Origin: an uncultured Christensenellaceae bacterium
GTDB taxonomy: Bacteria; Bacillota; Clostridia; Christensenellales; CAG-314
Direction of reading: 5' to 3'
NCBI GenBank assembly: GCA_910587795.1
Contig: CAJUNH010000006.1
Location: 18,661-82,660 of the forward strand
Length of the DNA stretch: 64,000 bases
Every line of letters starts with the position of its first letter. Position 1 is the first letter of the stretch. The translations under genes and the position numbers were made by a program. The notes beneath the pieces were generated by a model. That model had not been told where the DNA came from. It was given only the letters and a program-made list of their open reading frames with translations, and did not search any database. This document shows positions 1 through 9,820 of this stretch, piece by piece.

Positions 1-2439
1 GCCCGTAAGCAAGCCTTCGGCAAGCACGTCTTCTACTTCGCGCTGAATAGCCCTCTTTAACGGACGGGCGCCGTACTGCTTGTCGTAACCGTCGCGGGCA
101 AGCGTTTTTATAGCTTGTTCGGTAAACTTTAAGTTCAGCGTGCCTTCCAACCGCTTGTGCAAATTATAGCAAAGCAATTCGGTAATTTGTTCCGTCTCGG
201 CTTGGCTGAGATAATCGAACACAACAATTTCGTCCAAACGGTTTAAAAATTCCGGACGGAAAAATTTTTTAAGAGACCTCTCTACGCTTTCACGCATATT
301 TTCGTATCCGTCAGTATTGTTTGACCCAAACCCCAGTCCGCCGTTTACTTCGCTAACGCCTATATTGCTTGTTAAGATTATAACCGTATTGCGGAAGTCT
401 ATCGTTCTGCCGTGAGAGTTTGTCAGCCTGCCTTCGTCCAATATTTGCAGCAGCAAATTAAACACGTCGGGATGAGCCTTTTCTATTTCGTCAAACAGCA
501 CTACGGAATAGGGTTTGCGCTGTACTTTTTCGGTAAGGTATCCGCTTTCCTCGTATCCGACGTATCCCGGAGCGGTACCTATAAGCTTGGATACGGACTG
601 TTTTTCCATATACTCCGACATATCGATGCGGATAACCTCGCTGTCGGTGCCGAACAAACACTCTGCAAGCGCTTTGGCAAGTTCCGTTTTGCCTACGCCC
701 GTAGGTCCTACGAATATAAAGCTGCCAACGGGTTTATTCGGGTCTTTAAGCCCTGCGCGCTGACGGCGAACCGCCCGCGCCACCGCTTGCACCGCCTGCC
801 TTTGCCCTATCACGCGAGATGCGATTTCCTCTTCCAAATGTACCAGTTTATCCCGTTCCCCGCGCGAAAGTTCCGCAACGGGTATACCCGTCATTTGCGA
901 TACAACCAACTGCACGTCGGCAGCTTTAAGTTTACAATGGTATTCTTCCAACTTTTGTTTGTGAATATTTTGTTCCCTTTCGTATTCGCTGCGCAGCACG
1001 TCGAGTTGATCCTGCAACAAATTAATTTGCTCCAAATCCTGCACCGGCGTTTGATCGATTTTGCGGATTTTTGATTTTATTTCGTTAGCCAGACAAACAA
1101 GTTTCGGCGGCACGGCATATGCGGAAATTTTAAGCTTACTGCACGCTTCGTCTATTATGTCAAAAGCTTTATCCGGCAAAAATCTGTCCGTAACATACCT
1201 TACGGATAAATTGACCGCCGCTTCCACCGCCTCGTCGGTAATTTCCACACCGTGGTGTTTTTCGTACTTATTTTTAACGCCCTTTATTATACGTACTGCC
1301 AAATCGGGCGTCGGTTCGTCTACGTTAATGGACTGAAAACGTCTTTCCAGCGCGGGATCTTTTTCGATATATTTACGGTATTCACGCGTGGTGGTTGCGC
1401 CGATAACGCGCAGTTCGCCGCGGGCAAGGGCAGGTTTAAGAATTTCCGCCGCGTTTAACGTTCCGTCGCCGGTACCGCCTGCTCCTACCAAATTGTGTAT
1501 TTCGTCCACAAACAGGATAACGTCGCCCGCTTCCACGACTTTGCCTATCAGGTTTGTAAGACGTTCCTCAAAGTCGCCGCGGTAACGCGTTCCCGCTACC
1601 ATTCCCGCCATATCCAATTCCACAAGCCGCTTGCCCTGCAATTCGGCAGGTACGTGTCCCTGAGCAATGCAATCCGCCAGTCCTTCTACCACGGCGGTTT
1701 TGCCTACGCCCGCTTCGCCTACAAGTATAGGATTATTTTTAGAGCGGCGCGTTAAGGTTTGTATAACCCGTTCTATTTCCAATTCTCTGCCGATAACGGG
1801 GTCGAATCCGCCCATTGCCGCTTTTTCCGTAAGGTCCAGCCCAAACGGCAAAGTGCTTTGCTCCTGCTTTTCGCGGGAAAAACTATCCGAGGCGGAAGCC
1901 ATTTGCAGCAGCTTATCGCCTGTCTGTAAATCGTAATTTGCAGGCGTATCCTCTGCGCTTTGCTTAATAGACGCAGACGAGGAAGGCGTATCGTCGTCGC
2001 GCTGTCTGCACCAAGCGACAAATCTGTCGCCGCCGTTTACGTTGTGGACAATGTGGTTAAGCAATTTATTCGGATCGCTGCCGCGCTCCCCCAGCAAAAA
2101 CAAAAGCTTATTGTAAGCATAGGTGTTTTTCATCGACAGCATTGTTATAAGCACGTGTACGCAGTCCAAACAATCGTAGCCCATAACCTGCGCTATCGTG
2201 CTTGCTTTGTTGTTTAAAAAGACTATTTCCTGCGACTCTATCAGCACGCCTCCGCGCCCTTTTGCTTTTGGTTCCAAATTTTGCTCGTTAAGACCAAACT
2301 CGGTCAAAAAATGTTTTGCGCCGTTGTCGACAACAGACATTGCGTACAATACGTGCTGACACTCCAAGCGGGAAACATTTTTACTGCGAGCGAACATATA
2401 GGCGAACTCATAAACATTTTGTAGCGCTTCCGTTTGCAT
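1..2439 (-). CDS. clpC: ClpC-type AAA+ ATPase, C-terminus cut by window edge
   Basis: Protein-unfolding Hsp100 chaperone that feeds substrates to ClpP in the cytosol. 813 residues are visible from an ATG at 2439, and the open frame runs off the left edge. Visible in order: an N-terminal Clp repeat domain, a first AAA+ module with Walker A GEAGVGKT and Walker B LFVDEIH, a short coiled middle segment (about residues 400-460, ClpC-like and much shorter than in ClpB), and a second AAA+ module with [13 protein letters not shown] and [12 protein letters not shown]. An LGF tripeptide sits where ClpC proteins carry the ClpP-docking loop, which favours ClpC over ClpB. No mcsA/mcsB/ctsR neighbours lie upstream, so it is not in the classical ctsR operon here. 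A sigma-A promoter precedes it. Confidence 0.93.
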   Translation of the reverse strand, partial: MQTEALQNVYEFAYMFARSKNVSRLECQHVLYAMSVVDNGAKHFLTEFGLNEQNLEPKAKGRGGVLIESQEIVFLNNKASTIAQVMGYDCLDCVHVLITMLSMKNTYAYNKLLFLLGERGSDPNKLLNHIVHNVNGGDRFVAWCRQRDDDTPSSSASIKQSAEDTPANYDLQTGDKLLQMASASDSFSREKQEQSTLPFGLDLTEKAAMGGFDPVIGRELEIERVIQTLTRRSKNNPILVGEAGVGKTAVVEGLADCIAQGHVPAELQGKRLVELDMAGMVAGTRYRGDFEERLTNLIGKVVEAGDVILFVDEIHNLVGAGGTGDGTLNAAEILKPALARGELRVIGATTTREYRKYIEKDPALERRFQSINVDEPTPDLAVRIIKGVKNKYEKHHGVEITDEAVEAAVNLSVRYVTDRFLPDKAFDIIDEACSKLKISAYAVPPKLVCLANEIKSKIRKIDQTPVQDLEQINLLQDQLDVLRSEYEREQNIHKQKLEEYHCKLKAADVQLVVSQMTGIPVAELSRGERDKLVHLEEEIASRVIGQRQAVQAVARAVRRQRAGLKDPNKPVGSFIFVGPTGVGKTELAKALAECLFGTDSEVIRIDMSEYMEKQSVSKLIGTAPGYVGYEESGYLTEKVQRKPYSVVLFDEIEKAHPDVFNLLLQILDEGRLTNSHGRTIDFRNTVIILTSNIGVSEVNGGLGFGSNNTDGYENMRESVERSLKKFFRPEFLNRLDEIVVFDYLSQAETEQITELLCYNLHKRLEGTLNLKFTEQAIKTLARDGYDKQYGARPLKRAIQREVEDVLAEGLLTG

Positions 2440-2547
2440 TAGATACCTTCCGTAACAGATAATAAATACAACTTATTTGCCTGCAAGATATATTAAAAAC
2501 CGAATACAGGTTTATCTTACAAAGCTTTAATACCGTATGTTTATAAT

Positions 2548-2576
2548 ATTGTACCAAATAATGCAAACTTTTTCAA
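2548..2576 (-). promoter_or_regulatory. Putative sigma-A promoter of clpC
   Basis: On the minus strand TTGAAA (2571-2576) is followed after 17 bp by TACAAT (2548-2553). It points to the clpC start about 100 nt downstream. No clear CtsR-type heptad repeat was seen around it. Confidence 0.55.
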
Positions 2577-2644
2577 CAAAAATGCTATAATTATACGCTG
2601 CTTTGTGTCTTTTTTTGTGATTTAGCTTACAAAAACTTTACGCA

Positions 2645-5200
2645 TTATATTTTTGCACGGCGTACCGACGCCTTTCGCAGCGGTTTGTACCTGTTTACGG
2701 CGCGCCAGCCTTCGTGCACCAACGTAGGCAAAGTGGACAGCGCAAACGCAATCAAATACATATAGTACGGCATATTTGTTAAACCGAATATCTTTTGCAG
2801 CGGAGGTATAAACGCAACTAGCGCTACCAACGCCACCGAAGCGACAACGCTTACCGCCATAAAACGGGTGATACCTTCGCGGAAAATACCGCGGTTGTTG
2901 CGAATTTCCAACACGTACACAAGCTGCGATACGGACAAAATCAAATACGCCATCGTGCATGCGGTTTGATAGTTAAAGGTATTGCCTATTGCGTAACCCG
3001 CAAGCGTTGCCGCCGCAAAAAATATTCCGCCGATTGCAACGCGCCTGCCTCCTCCGCCGGAAAAGAAAGTTTCGTCTTTGCTCTTAGGCGGACGGCTCAT
3101 AACGTCGCCGTCCTGCTTGTATATGCCAAGCGCCAGCCCTGGCAGTCCGTCGGTAACTAAATTTATCCACAGCAGCTGCATTGCCGAAAGCGGCGATACG
3201 TTCCATATAAGCAGCGCAAAAAATACCGAAAGCACTTCGCCTATATTGCACGTAAGCAAATAGGTTACGGATTTTTTTATATTTTGATACACGCTGCGAC
3301 CGAGAGAAACCGCTTCTACGATGGTAGCAAAATTATCGTCGGTAAGGATGATATCCGCAGCGTCTTTGGCAACTTCCGTTCCGCTGCCCATTGCGCAGCC
3401 GATATCGGCTTTTTTAAGCGCGGGCGCATCGTTAACTCCGTCGCCCGTCATTGCCACAACCGCGCCGGTCTGCTGCCAGGCGGACACAATGCGCAATTTG
3501 TCGGCAGGCGTTACACGGGCGTAAACCGCTATTTTAGATACGTTGTATACAAGTTCGTCGTCGGTATATCCCGCCAAAGTTTCTCCGTCGACGGCAAGGT
3601 CGCCGTCGTTCATAATGCCTACCTCGCGGGCAATTTCGCACGCGGTATCCAAACTGTCGCCCGTTATCATAACGGGACGTATGCCCGCTTGCTTACACGT
3701 TTCCACAGCCTTTTTCGCTTCGGGACGGGGAGGGTCGGCAATGGCAAACACACCCGCAATATTAAGCCTTTGCTCCAACGCCGCCGATCGTGGAAATGTG
3801 TGCTGAACCTCTACGACGGACAACGCCAAAACACGCAGCCCTTTACGTGTGTAAACACCGCATTGCTTAGCAAAATCGCGGTAATTTTGCGCGTGTTTCA
3901 TCGCGTCCAAACTGCCCTTTGTAACGGAGTAATATCTGCCGTTTGCTTTAACGACAACAGTCATAAGTTTGCGTGAGGAATCAAAAGGAATTTCGTACAG
4001 TCTAACGGCGGAATCGTCCCGCTTTGCAACGGCGGCAACGGCGATTTCGCTAGGGTCGCCCAGCCAAGTTCCGTCGGCGTTTAATGCGGCGTCGCAGCAC
4101 CAACAATACCGATCCAGCAAATAGTCTACGTCTCGTATTTTGTCCGCCGTAACGTATCTTACGCCGTCAAACACGCCTATTAACGTCATTTTGTTTTGAG
4201 TAAGCGTACCGGTTTTGTCGCTGCATATTACGCTTGCACTGCCCAACGCTTCCACTGCCGTAAGACGTTTTACAACTGCGTTTTTGCCTGCCATTTTTTC
4301 TATGCCTTTTGCCAGCACCACGGTTACTACCGCAGGCAAACCTTCGGGTATGGCGGCTACGGCAAGAGACACCGACGTAAGCAAAACGTCCACAAAAACC
4401 GCCGTTAAAGTATCGCCGGAGGACATACGTTTTACGCCCTTTACAAAGCCGATTATAAGCACTGCCAAGCATACGGCAAGACACACTATGCCTATCACCT
4501 TAGAAAGCTGTTTAAGCTTTTGCTGTAACGGAGTAAGACTGTTTTGCGCGTCCGCAAGCATACCGGCGATTTTGCCGAGTTCCGTACGTTTACCCGTACT
4601 TGTTACCTCGGCAAAACAACGTCCTTTCGTCACAAGACTTCCGCTGAAAATCTTGTCTATATCCTTAGGCGCGCGCATGTGCAAAGCTTGTTTTTCGACG
4701 GGATTGCTTTCGCCTGTTAAAGCAGACTGATTTACAAAAAGCGACTCCGCCGTAATCAGTTTGCAGTCTGCGGTGACGACGTCGCCCGCTTCAAAACAGC
4801 AAATATCTCCTTCTACCAATTCGGCGCTGTCTATCACGCTTATTTCTCCGCCGCGGCACACTTTTGTTTTGGGAGAAGTAAGTTGTTTAAGCGCTTCGAG
4901 CGAACGTTCGGCGCGGTATTCCTGAACGGTGCCCAGTACGGCGTTGGCAATAACGATTACGATAATAATCAACGGTTCCAGCAAATCCGCCGTCTGTTTG
5001 GAATAAATTGCCATACCGAACGACAGCGCGGCGGCAACTAAAAGAATTATTATCATCAGGTCGGCAAACTGACTTAAAAATTTACGCAAAAAACCCGACT
5101 TCTGCTTGTCCTCGGTAACGTTGGGACCGTCGCGTTTTAAGCGCTCTTCCGCTTCGCTTTGAGCCAGCCCTTTTTTTAAAATTTCATCGCGTTGTATCAA
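2645..5200 (-). CDS. P-type (type II) Ca2+-transporting ATPase
   Basis: Membrane cation pump of 851 residues, a normal length for bacterial SERCA/PMCA-like enzymes. The N-terminal cation-ATPase domain is followed by the actuator loop with TGES, then M4 with PEGLPA, the phosphorylation site DKTGTLTQN, the hinge TGDGVNDAPAL and C-terminal helices including NLVTDGLPGLALG. The PEGLPA plus N..VTD pattern is the SERCA-like Ca2+ signature; Mg2+ or Mn2+ use cannot be excluded. The start is a TTG preceded by GAGGA at good spacing, and no in-frame ATG lies near the N-terminal motif. It is monocistronic and divergent from the PHP gene at 5492. Confidence 0.92.
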   Translation of the reverse strand: MIQRDEILKKGLAQSEAEERLKRDGPNVTEDKQKSGFLRKFLSQFADLMIIILLVAAALSFGMAIYSKQTADLLEPLIIIVIVIANAVLGTVQEYRAERSLEALKQLTSPKTKVCRGGEISVIDSAELVEGDICCFEAGDVVTADCKLITAESLFVNQSALTGESNPVEKQALHMRAPKDIDKIFSGSLVTKGRCFAEVTSTGKRTELGKIAGMLADAQNSLTPLQQKLKQLSKVIGIVCLAVCLAVLIIGFVKGVKRMSSGDTLTAVFVDVLLTSVSLAVAAIPEGLPAVVTVVLAKGIEKMAGKNAVVKRLTAVEALGSASVICSDKTGTLTQNKMTLIGVFDGVRYVTADKIRDVDYLLDRYCWCCDAALNADGTWLGDPSEIAVAAVAKRDDSAVRLYEIPFDSSRKLMTVVVKANGRYYSVTKGSLDAMKHAQNYRDFAKQCGVYTRKGLRVLALSVVEVQHTFPRSAALEQRLNIAGVFAIADPPRPEAKKAVETCKQAGIRPVMITGDSLDTACEIAREVGIMNDGDLAVDGETLAGYTDDELVYNVSKIAVYARVTPADKLRIVSAWQQTGAVVAMTGDGVNDAPALKKADIGCAMGSGTEVAKDAADIILTDDNFATIVEAVSLGRSVYQNIKKSVTYLLTCNIGEVLSVFFALLIWNVSPLSAMQLLWINLVTDGLPGLALGIYKQDGDVMSRPPKSKDETFFSGGGGRRVAIGGIFFAAATLAGYAIGNTFNYQTACTMAYLILSVSQLVYVLEIRNNRGIFREGITRFMAVSVVASVALVALVAFIPPLQKIFGLTNMPYYMYLIAFALSTLPTLVHEGWRAVNRYKPLRKASVRRAKI

Positions 5201-5332
5201 GTAGATTTCCTCGCATAATTATTTTGTAAATTATATGTACAAGCCGAGGCAATTAGAATAATTTTGAATATTCGCCGTTTTAACAATACCGTGTACAAAA
5301 CGGTTAAAAAGTGCAAACAAACAATAAAAACG

Positions 5333-5361
5333 ACGGCAAAATTTATACTTATTTTTGCCGT
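5333..5361. other. Hairpin in divergent intergenic region
   Basis: ACGGCAAAA at 5333-5341 pairs with TTTTGCCGT further along, giving a stem of about nine pairs, and a T-rich tract follows on the minus strand. It lies between two divergently transcribed genes, so a terminator role for a known gene is not obvious. The rest of 5201-5491 is AT-rich and otherwise holds only the promoter listed next. Confidence 0.4.
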
Positions 5362-5418
5362 TTCATCATTCGGCAGCTTTATTATGCTATCGCCATACTA
5401 AACGTACCGTACAACAGC

Positions 5419-5447
5419 TTGAAATTTAAAACGCCGCGTGGTATAAT
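5419..5447 (+). promoter_or_regulatory. Putative sigma-A promoter of the PHP gene
   Basis: TTGAAA (5419-5424), 17-bp spacer, TATAAT (5442-5447), about 45 nt before the start codon at 5492. Confidence 0.6.
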
Positions 5448-5491
5448 ATTTAAAACGTTTTTTTAAACCAGATTAGTTAAAACGGAGATAT

Positions 5492-6280
5492 ATGTTAAAG
5501 GACTACGATAAATTAAATAAAGGATTCGTAACTGTTACAAGCAACTATCACACTCACAACTATTTGTGCGGACACGCTTTTGGAACCGTAAGCGACTACG
5601 TAAGTCAGGCGGTAAACCGCGGTTACAAGGTTATAGGAATATCCGACCACTTTGCTTCCCATAACGACGACAGTCCTTTATACATCACTTTCGATACGCT
5701 AAAAACAGAGTACTTTCCGCAGTTTGACGAAGCGGAAAAACAATTCGGCAAAGCTATTAAAATTCTTAAAAGCGCAGAGGTAGCCTACTACGAAGGCGCG
5801 GACGACTACTACCGCGGTTTGCGTAACGAACTGGACTACTTGGTTATGGGTCAGCACGGCTACATGCTAAACGGCGTGCGCAAAAACACGTTTTGGGACG
5901 GCATAGACGAACAAAACGTAATTGCATATTGCCGTCACTGCGTAAAAGCAATAAAAACAGGCTTTTTTACGGTTTTTGCCCACCCCGATTTGATATTTTA
6001 CAAACGCCACCCCGTAACGCCCGCTATCGCTGCGGAATTTGACAATATGATTAAAACCGCAGTCGGCTGCGGTATGATTACGGAACTTAACTCCAACGGT
6101 ATACGCAACGCGCAATTTAAATACCCAACCGACTTGCTTGTCGACGCTTGCATAAAATACAATGCGCGCGTAGTGGTTTCGGCAGACTGCCATATCCCAT
6201 CCGAGCTGGGCGACGGACACGTAACCGAGCTGTATGCTTACGCCAAAGCCCGCGGACTTAACGTAATAGACGAAATTTAA
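5492..6280 (+). CDS. PHP-domain phosphatase, histidinol-phosphatase-like
   Basis: 262-residue PHP-superfamily metal-dependent phosphoesterase. The N-terminal HTH (HTHNYLCGHA), the GISDHF motif, the conserved H in FAHPDL and the late SADCH motif are the metal ligands expected of this fold. Length and motif order resemble HisJ/HisK-type histidinol phosphatases, but no his genes are nearby, so the substrate is unproven. A GGAG ribosome binding site lies just before the ATG. The gene is a single transcription unit with its own promoter and a terminator shared with manA. Confidence 0.8.
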   Translation: MLKDYDKLNKGFVTVTSNYHTHNYLCGHAFGTVSDYVSQAVNRGYKVIGISDHFASHNDDSPLYITFDTLKTEYFPQFDEAEKQFGKAIKILKSAEVAYYEGADDYYRGLRNELDYLVMGQHGYMLNGVRKNTFWDGIDEQNVIAYCRHCVKAIKTGFFTVFAHPDLIFYKRHPVTPAIAAEFDNMIKTAVGCGMITELNSNGIRNAQFKYPTDLLVDACIKYNARVVVSADCHIPSELGDGHVTELYAYAKARGLNVIDEI

Positions 6281-6302
6281 AACCAAAAATATTCTGCATT
6301 AA

Positions 6303-6338
6303 AAAAGGACAGCCGAATTATAATACGGCTGCCCTTTT
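6303..6338. terminator. Bidirectional terminator between PHP gene and manA
   Basis: AAAAGGaCAGCCG at 6303-6315 pairs with CGGCTGcCCTTTT at 6326-6338, flanked by A- and T-runs. It serves the converging plus-strand PHP gene and minus-strand manA. Confidence 0.8.
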
Positions 6339-6353
6339 AATATCTAATATTTT

Positions 6354-7253
6354 TTATTCCACGCAGGAATACGTGTATTTACCGCTGCCTGTAACTTGCG
6401 CCTGTTCGCCCGCGGGGATAAACGCCGTTTGACCTTTTAAAAAGTTTACGCCGTTTATTTGTATGCTGCCGTCCACAACCGTTACCGAGCCGAAACTGCC
6501 GAAGTTTGTTATATTGCGGCTGCCGCAATATAGATAGCAGGAAAAATACTTACATTTGCCAAGCAGACTGCCTTGCGCGCTGTCTTTTACCTCGTATTTA
6601 TTTAAATTTACTACTTGCTTAGCTTTATCTATATGCAAAGGGCGCGCGTTTCCCTGCGCGTCGCGGCGGTTATAGTCGTACACGCGGTAAGTAACGGAAC
6701 TGTTTTGCTGTATCTCTAACAACGTAACGCCTGCGCCTATTGCGTGGATTGTACCCGACGGTATAAAGTAAGTTTGCCCCGCCTTTACGGGCACGTCGTT
6801 AAGACAGTCCAAAACCGTGTTGTTTGCAATACGTTCGTCAAATTGACGAGGGGTCAATGTTTGCTTTAAACCGAGGTAAATTTTGGCGTCAGCCTCTGCC
6901 GATAATATATGCCACATCTCGGTTTTACCGTTTTGCCCTTCGTTGGCAAGAGCAAATTCATCGTTCGGGTGCACCTGCACGGACAAGTCTTGACGTGAGT
7001 CTATTAACTTAATAAGCATGGGAAAAGTGCTAAACCGCAACGCGTTTGCACCCCACATATTGCGGAAGGCAACTTTGTCTATGGACATACCGTCGTACAC
7101 TCCGCCGTCCACAATGCTTACGCCGTCGGGATGAAACGATAACTCCCAACTTTCCGCAAGGGTACTTCCGCGCCAAGATTTTCCAAACTCCGTAATAAGC
7201 TTATCTCCGCCCCAAATATATTCCTTGTATGCCCCGCGCAGTTTTAATACCAT
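6354..7253 (-). CDS. manA: Class I mannose-6-phosphate isomerase
   Basis: Cytosolic zinc isomerase interconverting fructose-6-phosphate and mannose-6-phosphate. About 299 residues, the short Bacillus/clostridial type. Visible: an N-terminal GAYKEYIWGG block, the Zn ligands QVHPND and EMWH, the FIPSGTIHAIGAGV block with a further His, and the YRVYDYNR active-site segment. The frame stays open upstream to 7349, but the ATG at 7253 has GAGGT in front of it and matches the family N-terminus. A promoter lies inside the longer reading, so 7253 is chosen. Confidence 0.92.
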   Translation of the reverse strand: MVLKLRGAYKEYIWGGDKLITEFGKSWRGSTLAESWELSFHPDGVSIVDGGVYDGMSIDKVAFRNMWGANALRFSTFPMLIKLIDSRQDLSVQVHPNDEFALANEGQNGKTEMWHILSAEADAKIYLGLKQTLTPRQFDERIANNTVLDCLNDVPVKAGQTYFIPSGTIHAIGAGVTLLEIQQNSSVTYRVYDYNRRDAQGNARPLHIDKAKQVVNLNKYEVKDSAQGSLLGKCKYFSCYLYCGSRNITNFGSFGSVTVVDGSIQINGVNFLKGQTAFIPAGEQAQVTGSGKYTYSCVE

Positions 7254-7295
7254 GATACCTCGCTTTTTAAAACCACTTAATTTTAATATATCGCT

Positions 7296-7324
7296 ATTAT
7301 ACCAAAACAGACTGCAAAATGCAA
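7296..7324 (-). promoter_or_regulatory. Putative manA promoter
   Basis: Minus-strand TTGCAT (7319-7324), 17-bp spacer, TATAAT (7296-7301), about 43 nt before the manA start. From here to 7565 the sequence is AT-rich and no gene or RNA was recognised. Confidence 0.55.
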
Positions 7325-7565
7325 GTTTAGCAAATTTGCAGCCAAACAATTTTTATTTGTACGCAAAATAGACTTTACAAATATTTTTAAGTACGCAAAA
7401 AGTTGACCGACAAATTTATAACTGCCGAAATTAAACGAAACCGCAATATATAATAACCGCAAACAACTTAGATTTTAGAGAAGTGTTTGATAAAAATTTT
7501 ACTTTCGTCCCAGAAGGACGGTAATATACTTAAAATTAAAACGGAATTTTTTACATTATCTTAAA

Positions 7566-7793
7566 TTAATTCACGTCGATTTCATCTTTATACAGCTTAA
7601 GCTCTTTCATTAAAAATTGTTCTGCCGCAGCAATTTTAATGTATTTTCCGGCAACGCCAACAAAACTATTTGTATACGCCGTTCCTTTGCCGTTCGTTTT
7701 CAGCGCCGTTTATCAAAACCACATCGTTTTTCCACGATTTTATTGTGCCTGCGGCAAAAGCCGTTATTTTCTTTCGGCAATTTGTTTATACAT
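7566..7793 (-). pseudogene. Decayed remnant of a small unrecognised protein gene
   Basis: On the minus strand the sequence reads as protein-like text broken by stops and shifts: a start-like ATG at 7793 stops after nine codons, then comes a stretch reading AFAAGTIKSWKNDVVLING, then after a shift GKYIKIAAAEQFLMKELK, ending in a TAA at 7566-7568. No single frame covers it. This looks like an old inactivated gene between manA and the methyltransferase. The family was not recognised. It could be chance, but the composition is more coding-like than its AT-rich surroundings. Confidence 0.4.
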
Positions 7794-7855
7794 AATCACT
7801 GAATTATGCAGTCTGTCAACGAAATCAATGCAATTCGACCGCCAGTAACCTTATC

Positions 7856-8320
7856 TTACTTAACTATGCGAACAAAAGTAAACACTTTTTCTTCTGTCAA
7901 TGTATAATTCATTTTGCGGAACTGTAATAAAGGGATGAGTTTATCGGCAATTACATAATTGTCCAATTTGTTAGAACTTATTACGGCTAAACAACCCTCT
8001 CTTTTTAACACTCTAATACATTCGTCTACTGCCCGTTCTAAGACATAGTCTAAATGTCCTACAGCGTTATACATAATGACGGTATCGAACGATTCATCGG
8101 CGTACGTCATTTCTACAACGTCCATCTTGCAAAACGTCGCATTTTTTAAGCGTGTAAATTCCGGCAACAACCTCTTTTCGTCTATGTCTATACACTCTAT
8201 ATAAGCAGCCGACTCGCACGCGTTAATAGAAAATTCCGCGCATCCGCACGCCGCTTCTAAAACGTATTTACCTTGCAGTTCGTCTTGTAATTTTTTTATA
8301 GCAAACTCCACTCTTTTCAT
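7856..8320 (-). CDS. Small class I SAM-dependent methyltransferase
   Basis: 154 residues with a Rossmann methyltransferase core: motif I LEAACGCAEFSINA, the acidic residue after beta-2 (IDIDEKR), the DVVEMTYADESFDTVIMYNAVGHL segment (motifs II-IV) and the post-motif RVLKREGCLAVIS. It resembles the Methyltransf_11 type. The protein is short and lacks an obvious substrate domain, so the target is unknown. It lies just outside the left repeat of the prophage and is treated as chromosomal. Confidence 0.75.
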   Translation of the reverse strand: MKRVEFAIKKLQDELQGKYVLEAACGCAEFSINACESAAYIECIDIDEKRLLPEFTRLKNATFCKMDVVEMTYADESFDTVIMYNAVGHLDYVLERAVDECIRVLKREGCLAVISSNKLDNYVIADKLIPLLQFRKMNYTLTEEKVFTFVRIVK

Positions 8321-8378
8321 AGCAAATCCTTATCTAAAAATAATTCTCCTAAGAAGTATAGTAAAATAACACTGATTT

Positions 8379-8551
8379 TTTACACCACTTCGTACCTGAA
8401 ACGGTACCTGCGTGTTATATTAACGTTATTTTAAAATAACTGTTAAATTGTACAAGAAAAAGAAAAACCCGCTAGAAACCATATTTGGACCTCTAACGGG
8501 CTTTTTGGTAGAGACAGTAGGACTCGAACCTACGACCTCTCGCATGTGAAG
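8379..8551. repeat. Left attachment-site repeat (attL side) of the prophage
   Basis: 173-bp direct repeat of 20809-20981. Positions 8398-8551 match perfectly (154 bp), with two single-base differences at 8388 and 8397. It contains the 3' 46 nt of tRNA-Val, the tRNA terminator hairpin (about 8468-8500) and a further ~90 bp ending in a GTTTACACC-like motif. The identity ends exactly at the 5' edge of the tRNA anticodon loop, the usual crossover region for tRNA-targeting tyrosine integrases. Confidence 0.92.
8506..8551 (-). pseudogene. Displaced 3' fragment of tRNA-Val(CAC)
   Basis: 46 nt identical to the 3' part of the intact tRNA-Val at 20936-21012 (anticodon loop, anticodon 3' stem, T arm, acceptor 3' strand and CCA). 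The 5' half is absent; the adjacent sequence is prophage DNA. It is the half-tRNA left behind by integration. Confidence 0.9.
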
Positions 8552-8595
8552 ACTGCTCAAACACGCTTTTAGGCTGTTAATTTTATTTAGAAGCA

Positions 8596-8613
8596 GTTTA
8601 CACCACTTCGCAC
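8596..8613. promoter_or_regulatory. Candidate integrase arm-type site
   Basis: The motif GTTTACACCACTTCGCACC begins at about 8595. Near-identical copies lie at 8379-8396 and 20809-20826, so each prophage end carries the motif in the same orientation. Repeated short motifs flanking a core are typical of arm-type binding sites for tyrosine integrases. Binding is inferred. Confidence 0.4.
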
Positions 8614-8623
8614 CACTCGTCAA

Positions 8624-9718
8624 TCAATTCGGCTTTTTGTATAAAAAAATGCCTAAATCTATTTGCTCTTGTACCCACTCATTTTGCTTAAAATATTGTT
8701 TTGTCGCTATTGTTCGGTTAGCAGCCTTTAAACGGTTTAAAGCTTCACCGCTTACTAACGTTTCCGGCATTGACGTTTTGTAGTCCTCCATTATCGGCTC
8801 ATCTATGCTTGCCCATATTTCCTTATACATTTTGTTGGGCGTTCCTTGCGTACAGCCGCATTTTTGACATATAAAGTCGTCAACTTCCTTATTAGATTTA
8901 GTAGACAAATCATTTTCTACCGCCTGCCGTACGTAAGACAACGCGCCCCAAACCGCATATTGTCGTTTACCTTTGAGCGCCGAATACATTTCGCCGACGC
9001 GCTCCGGCGTTTCTTTTTCCCAATCGAATTTTGTTATATACTTACATACTTCTTTAACGGACTTTATTAATCGCAAATTGTACTCTTCGTCCGGTTCGTT
9101 CGGCTGTCGCTTGAACGCCATTATTTCTAGGTTTTTCGCATAGCCGCCGTTTTCAGCCACACAACGCGGCCAAACGTAATGTAAGAAAGCCGTATCTTTA
9201 CTGAATTTTTCTTTAAGGACCAACGCGTGAATATGCGGATGCCATTGACCGCTGTTTTTGCCCGTTTTAATCTCAATCGAGCGGAATCCGCCCGGAAACT
9301 TAGACAAGAACGCTTTGCGGAACTTTTTGCCTGTCATTTGCCGCCAAGCCCCCTCTAATTGATTTAAACCGTCTTTTAATAGATCCGTATCTTTTATAGT
9401 AAGATTGAGAAAAACAACGTAGTTGCCTTGTTCTAGCCATTGTTTAAGCCAGCTATACAAATGCGCCGTCCAAAGCGCGCTTTTTACTCTTTGACACAAT
9501 ACGCAAAATTTACTCTTACAGCGTACAAACGATTTAAAATGGTTTGTCCCGCAATCATTACAACGGACCGTATTTATTGCATCGCCGCAATCCGCAATTT
9601 TGTAAGCTTCTCGCAGCAATTCCACTTGATTAAAACAAACGTCTGCCGCCCTTTTAAAAGCCGGTATAACCAATTCGCTATTAGCTTTATGCAATTTTCT
9701 AAACGAATTATACCGCAC
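8624..9718 (-). CDS. HUH rolling-circle replication initiator (Rep_1-like)
   Basis: 364 residues. It would nick the plus origin and start rolling-circle replication of the phage genome. Visible: an N-terminal Cys-rich zinc module (CNDC, then CKSKFCVLC, about residues 55-75), motif 1 FLNLT (about 105), the HUH motif HPHIHAL (about 158-165) and the catalytic motif 3 KYITK (about 230) with its tyrosine. A second CxxC pair lies near residue 287. The start is a GTG with AAAGGAG upstream. The gene is last in the minus-strand prophage set, next to a hairpin-rich non-coding region. Confidence 0.85.
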   Translation of the reverse strand: MRYNSFRKLHKANSELVIPAFKRAADVCFNQVELLREAYKIADCGDAINTVRCNDCGTNHFKSFVRCKSKFCVLCQRVKSALWTAHLYSWLKQWLEQGNYVVFLNLTIKDTDLLKDGLNQLEGAWRQMTGKKFRKAFLSKFPGGFRSIEIKTGKNSGQWHPHIHALVLKEKFSKDTAFLHYVWPRCVAENGGYAKNLEIMAFKRQPNEPDEEYNLRLIKSVKEVCKYITKFDWEKETPERVGEMYSALKGKRQYAVWGALSYVRQAVENDLSTKSNKEVDDFICQKCGCTQGTPNKMYKEIWASIDEPIMEDYKTSMPETLVSGEALNRLKAANRTIATKQYFKQNEWVQEQIDLGIFLYKKPN

Positions 9719-9820
9719 TTATTTCTTTCTCCTTTTTCCTTAAATGTTATTGGCTCATTTAAAAAATTCGTTGAATTTTTCGGGCATTTGTTTCTTTATG
9801 TATGAACATTAAACTTTAGC

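Noticed and set aside
7856..8320. Methyltransferase as prophage cargo
   Set aside because: It lies outside the left att repeat and has a chromosomal-type setting; only an older, now lost element could have brought it.
8426..8623. 65-codon open frame on the minus strand across the left att repeat
   Set aside because: It reads through the half-tRNA and its terminator hairpin, so its codons are explained by the tRNA sequence.
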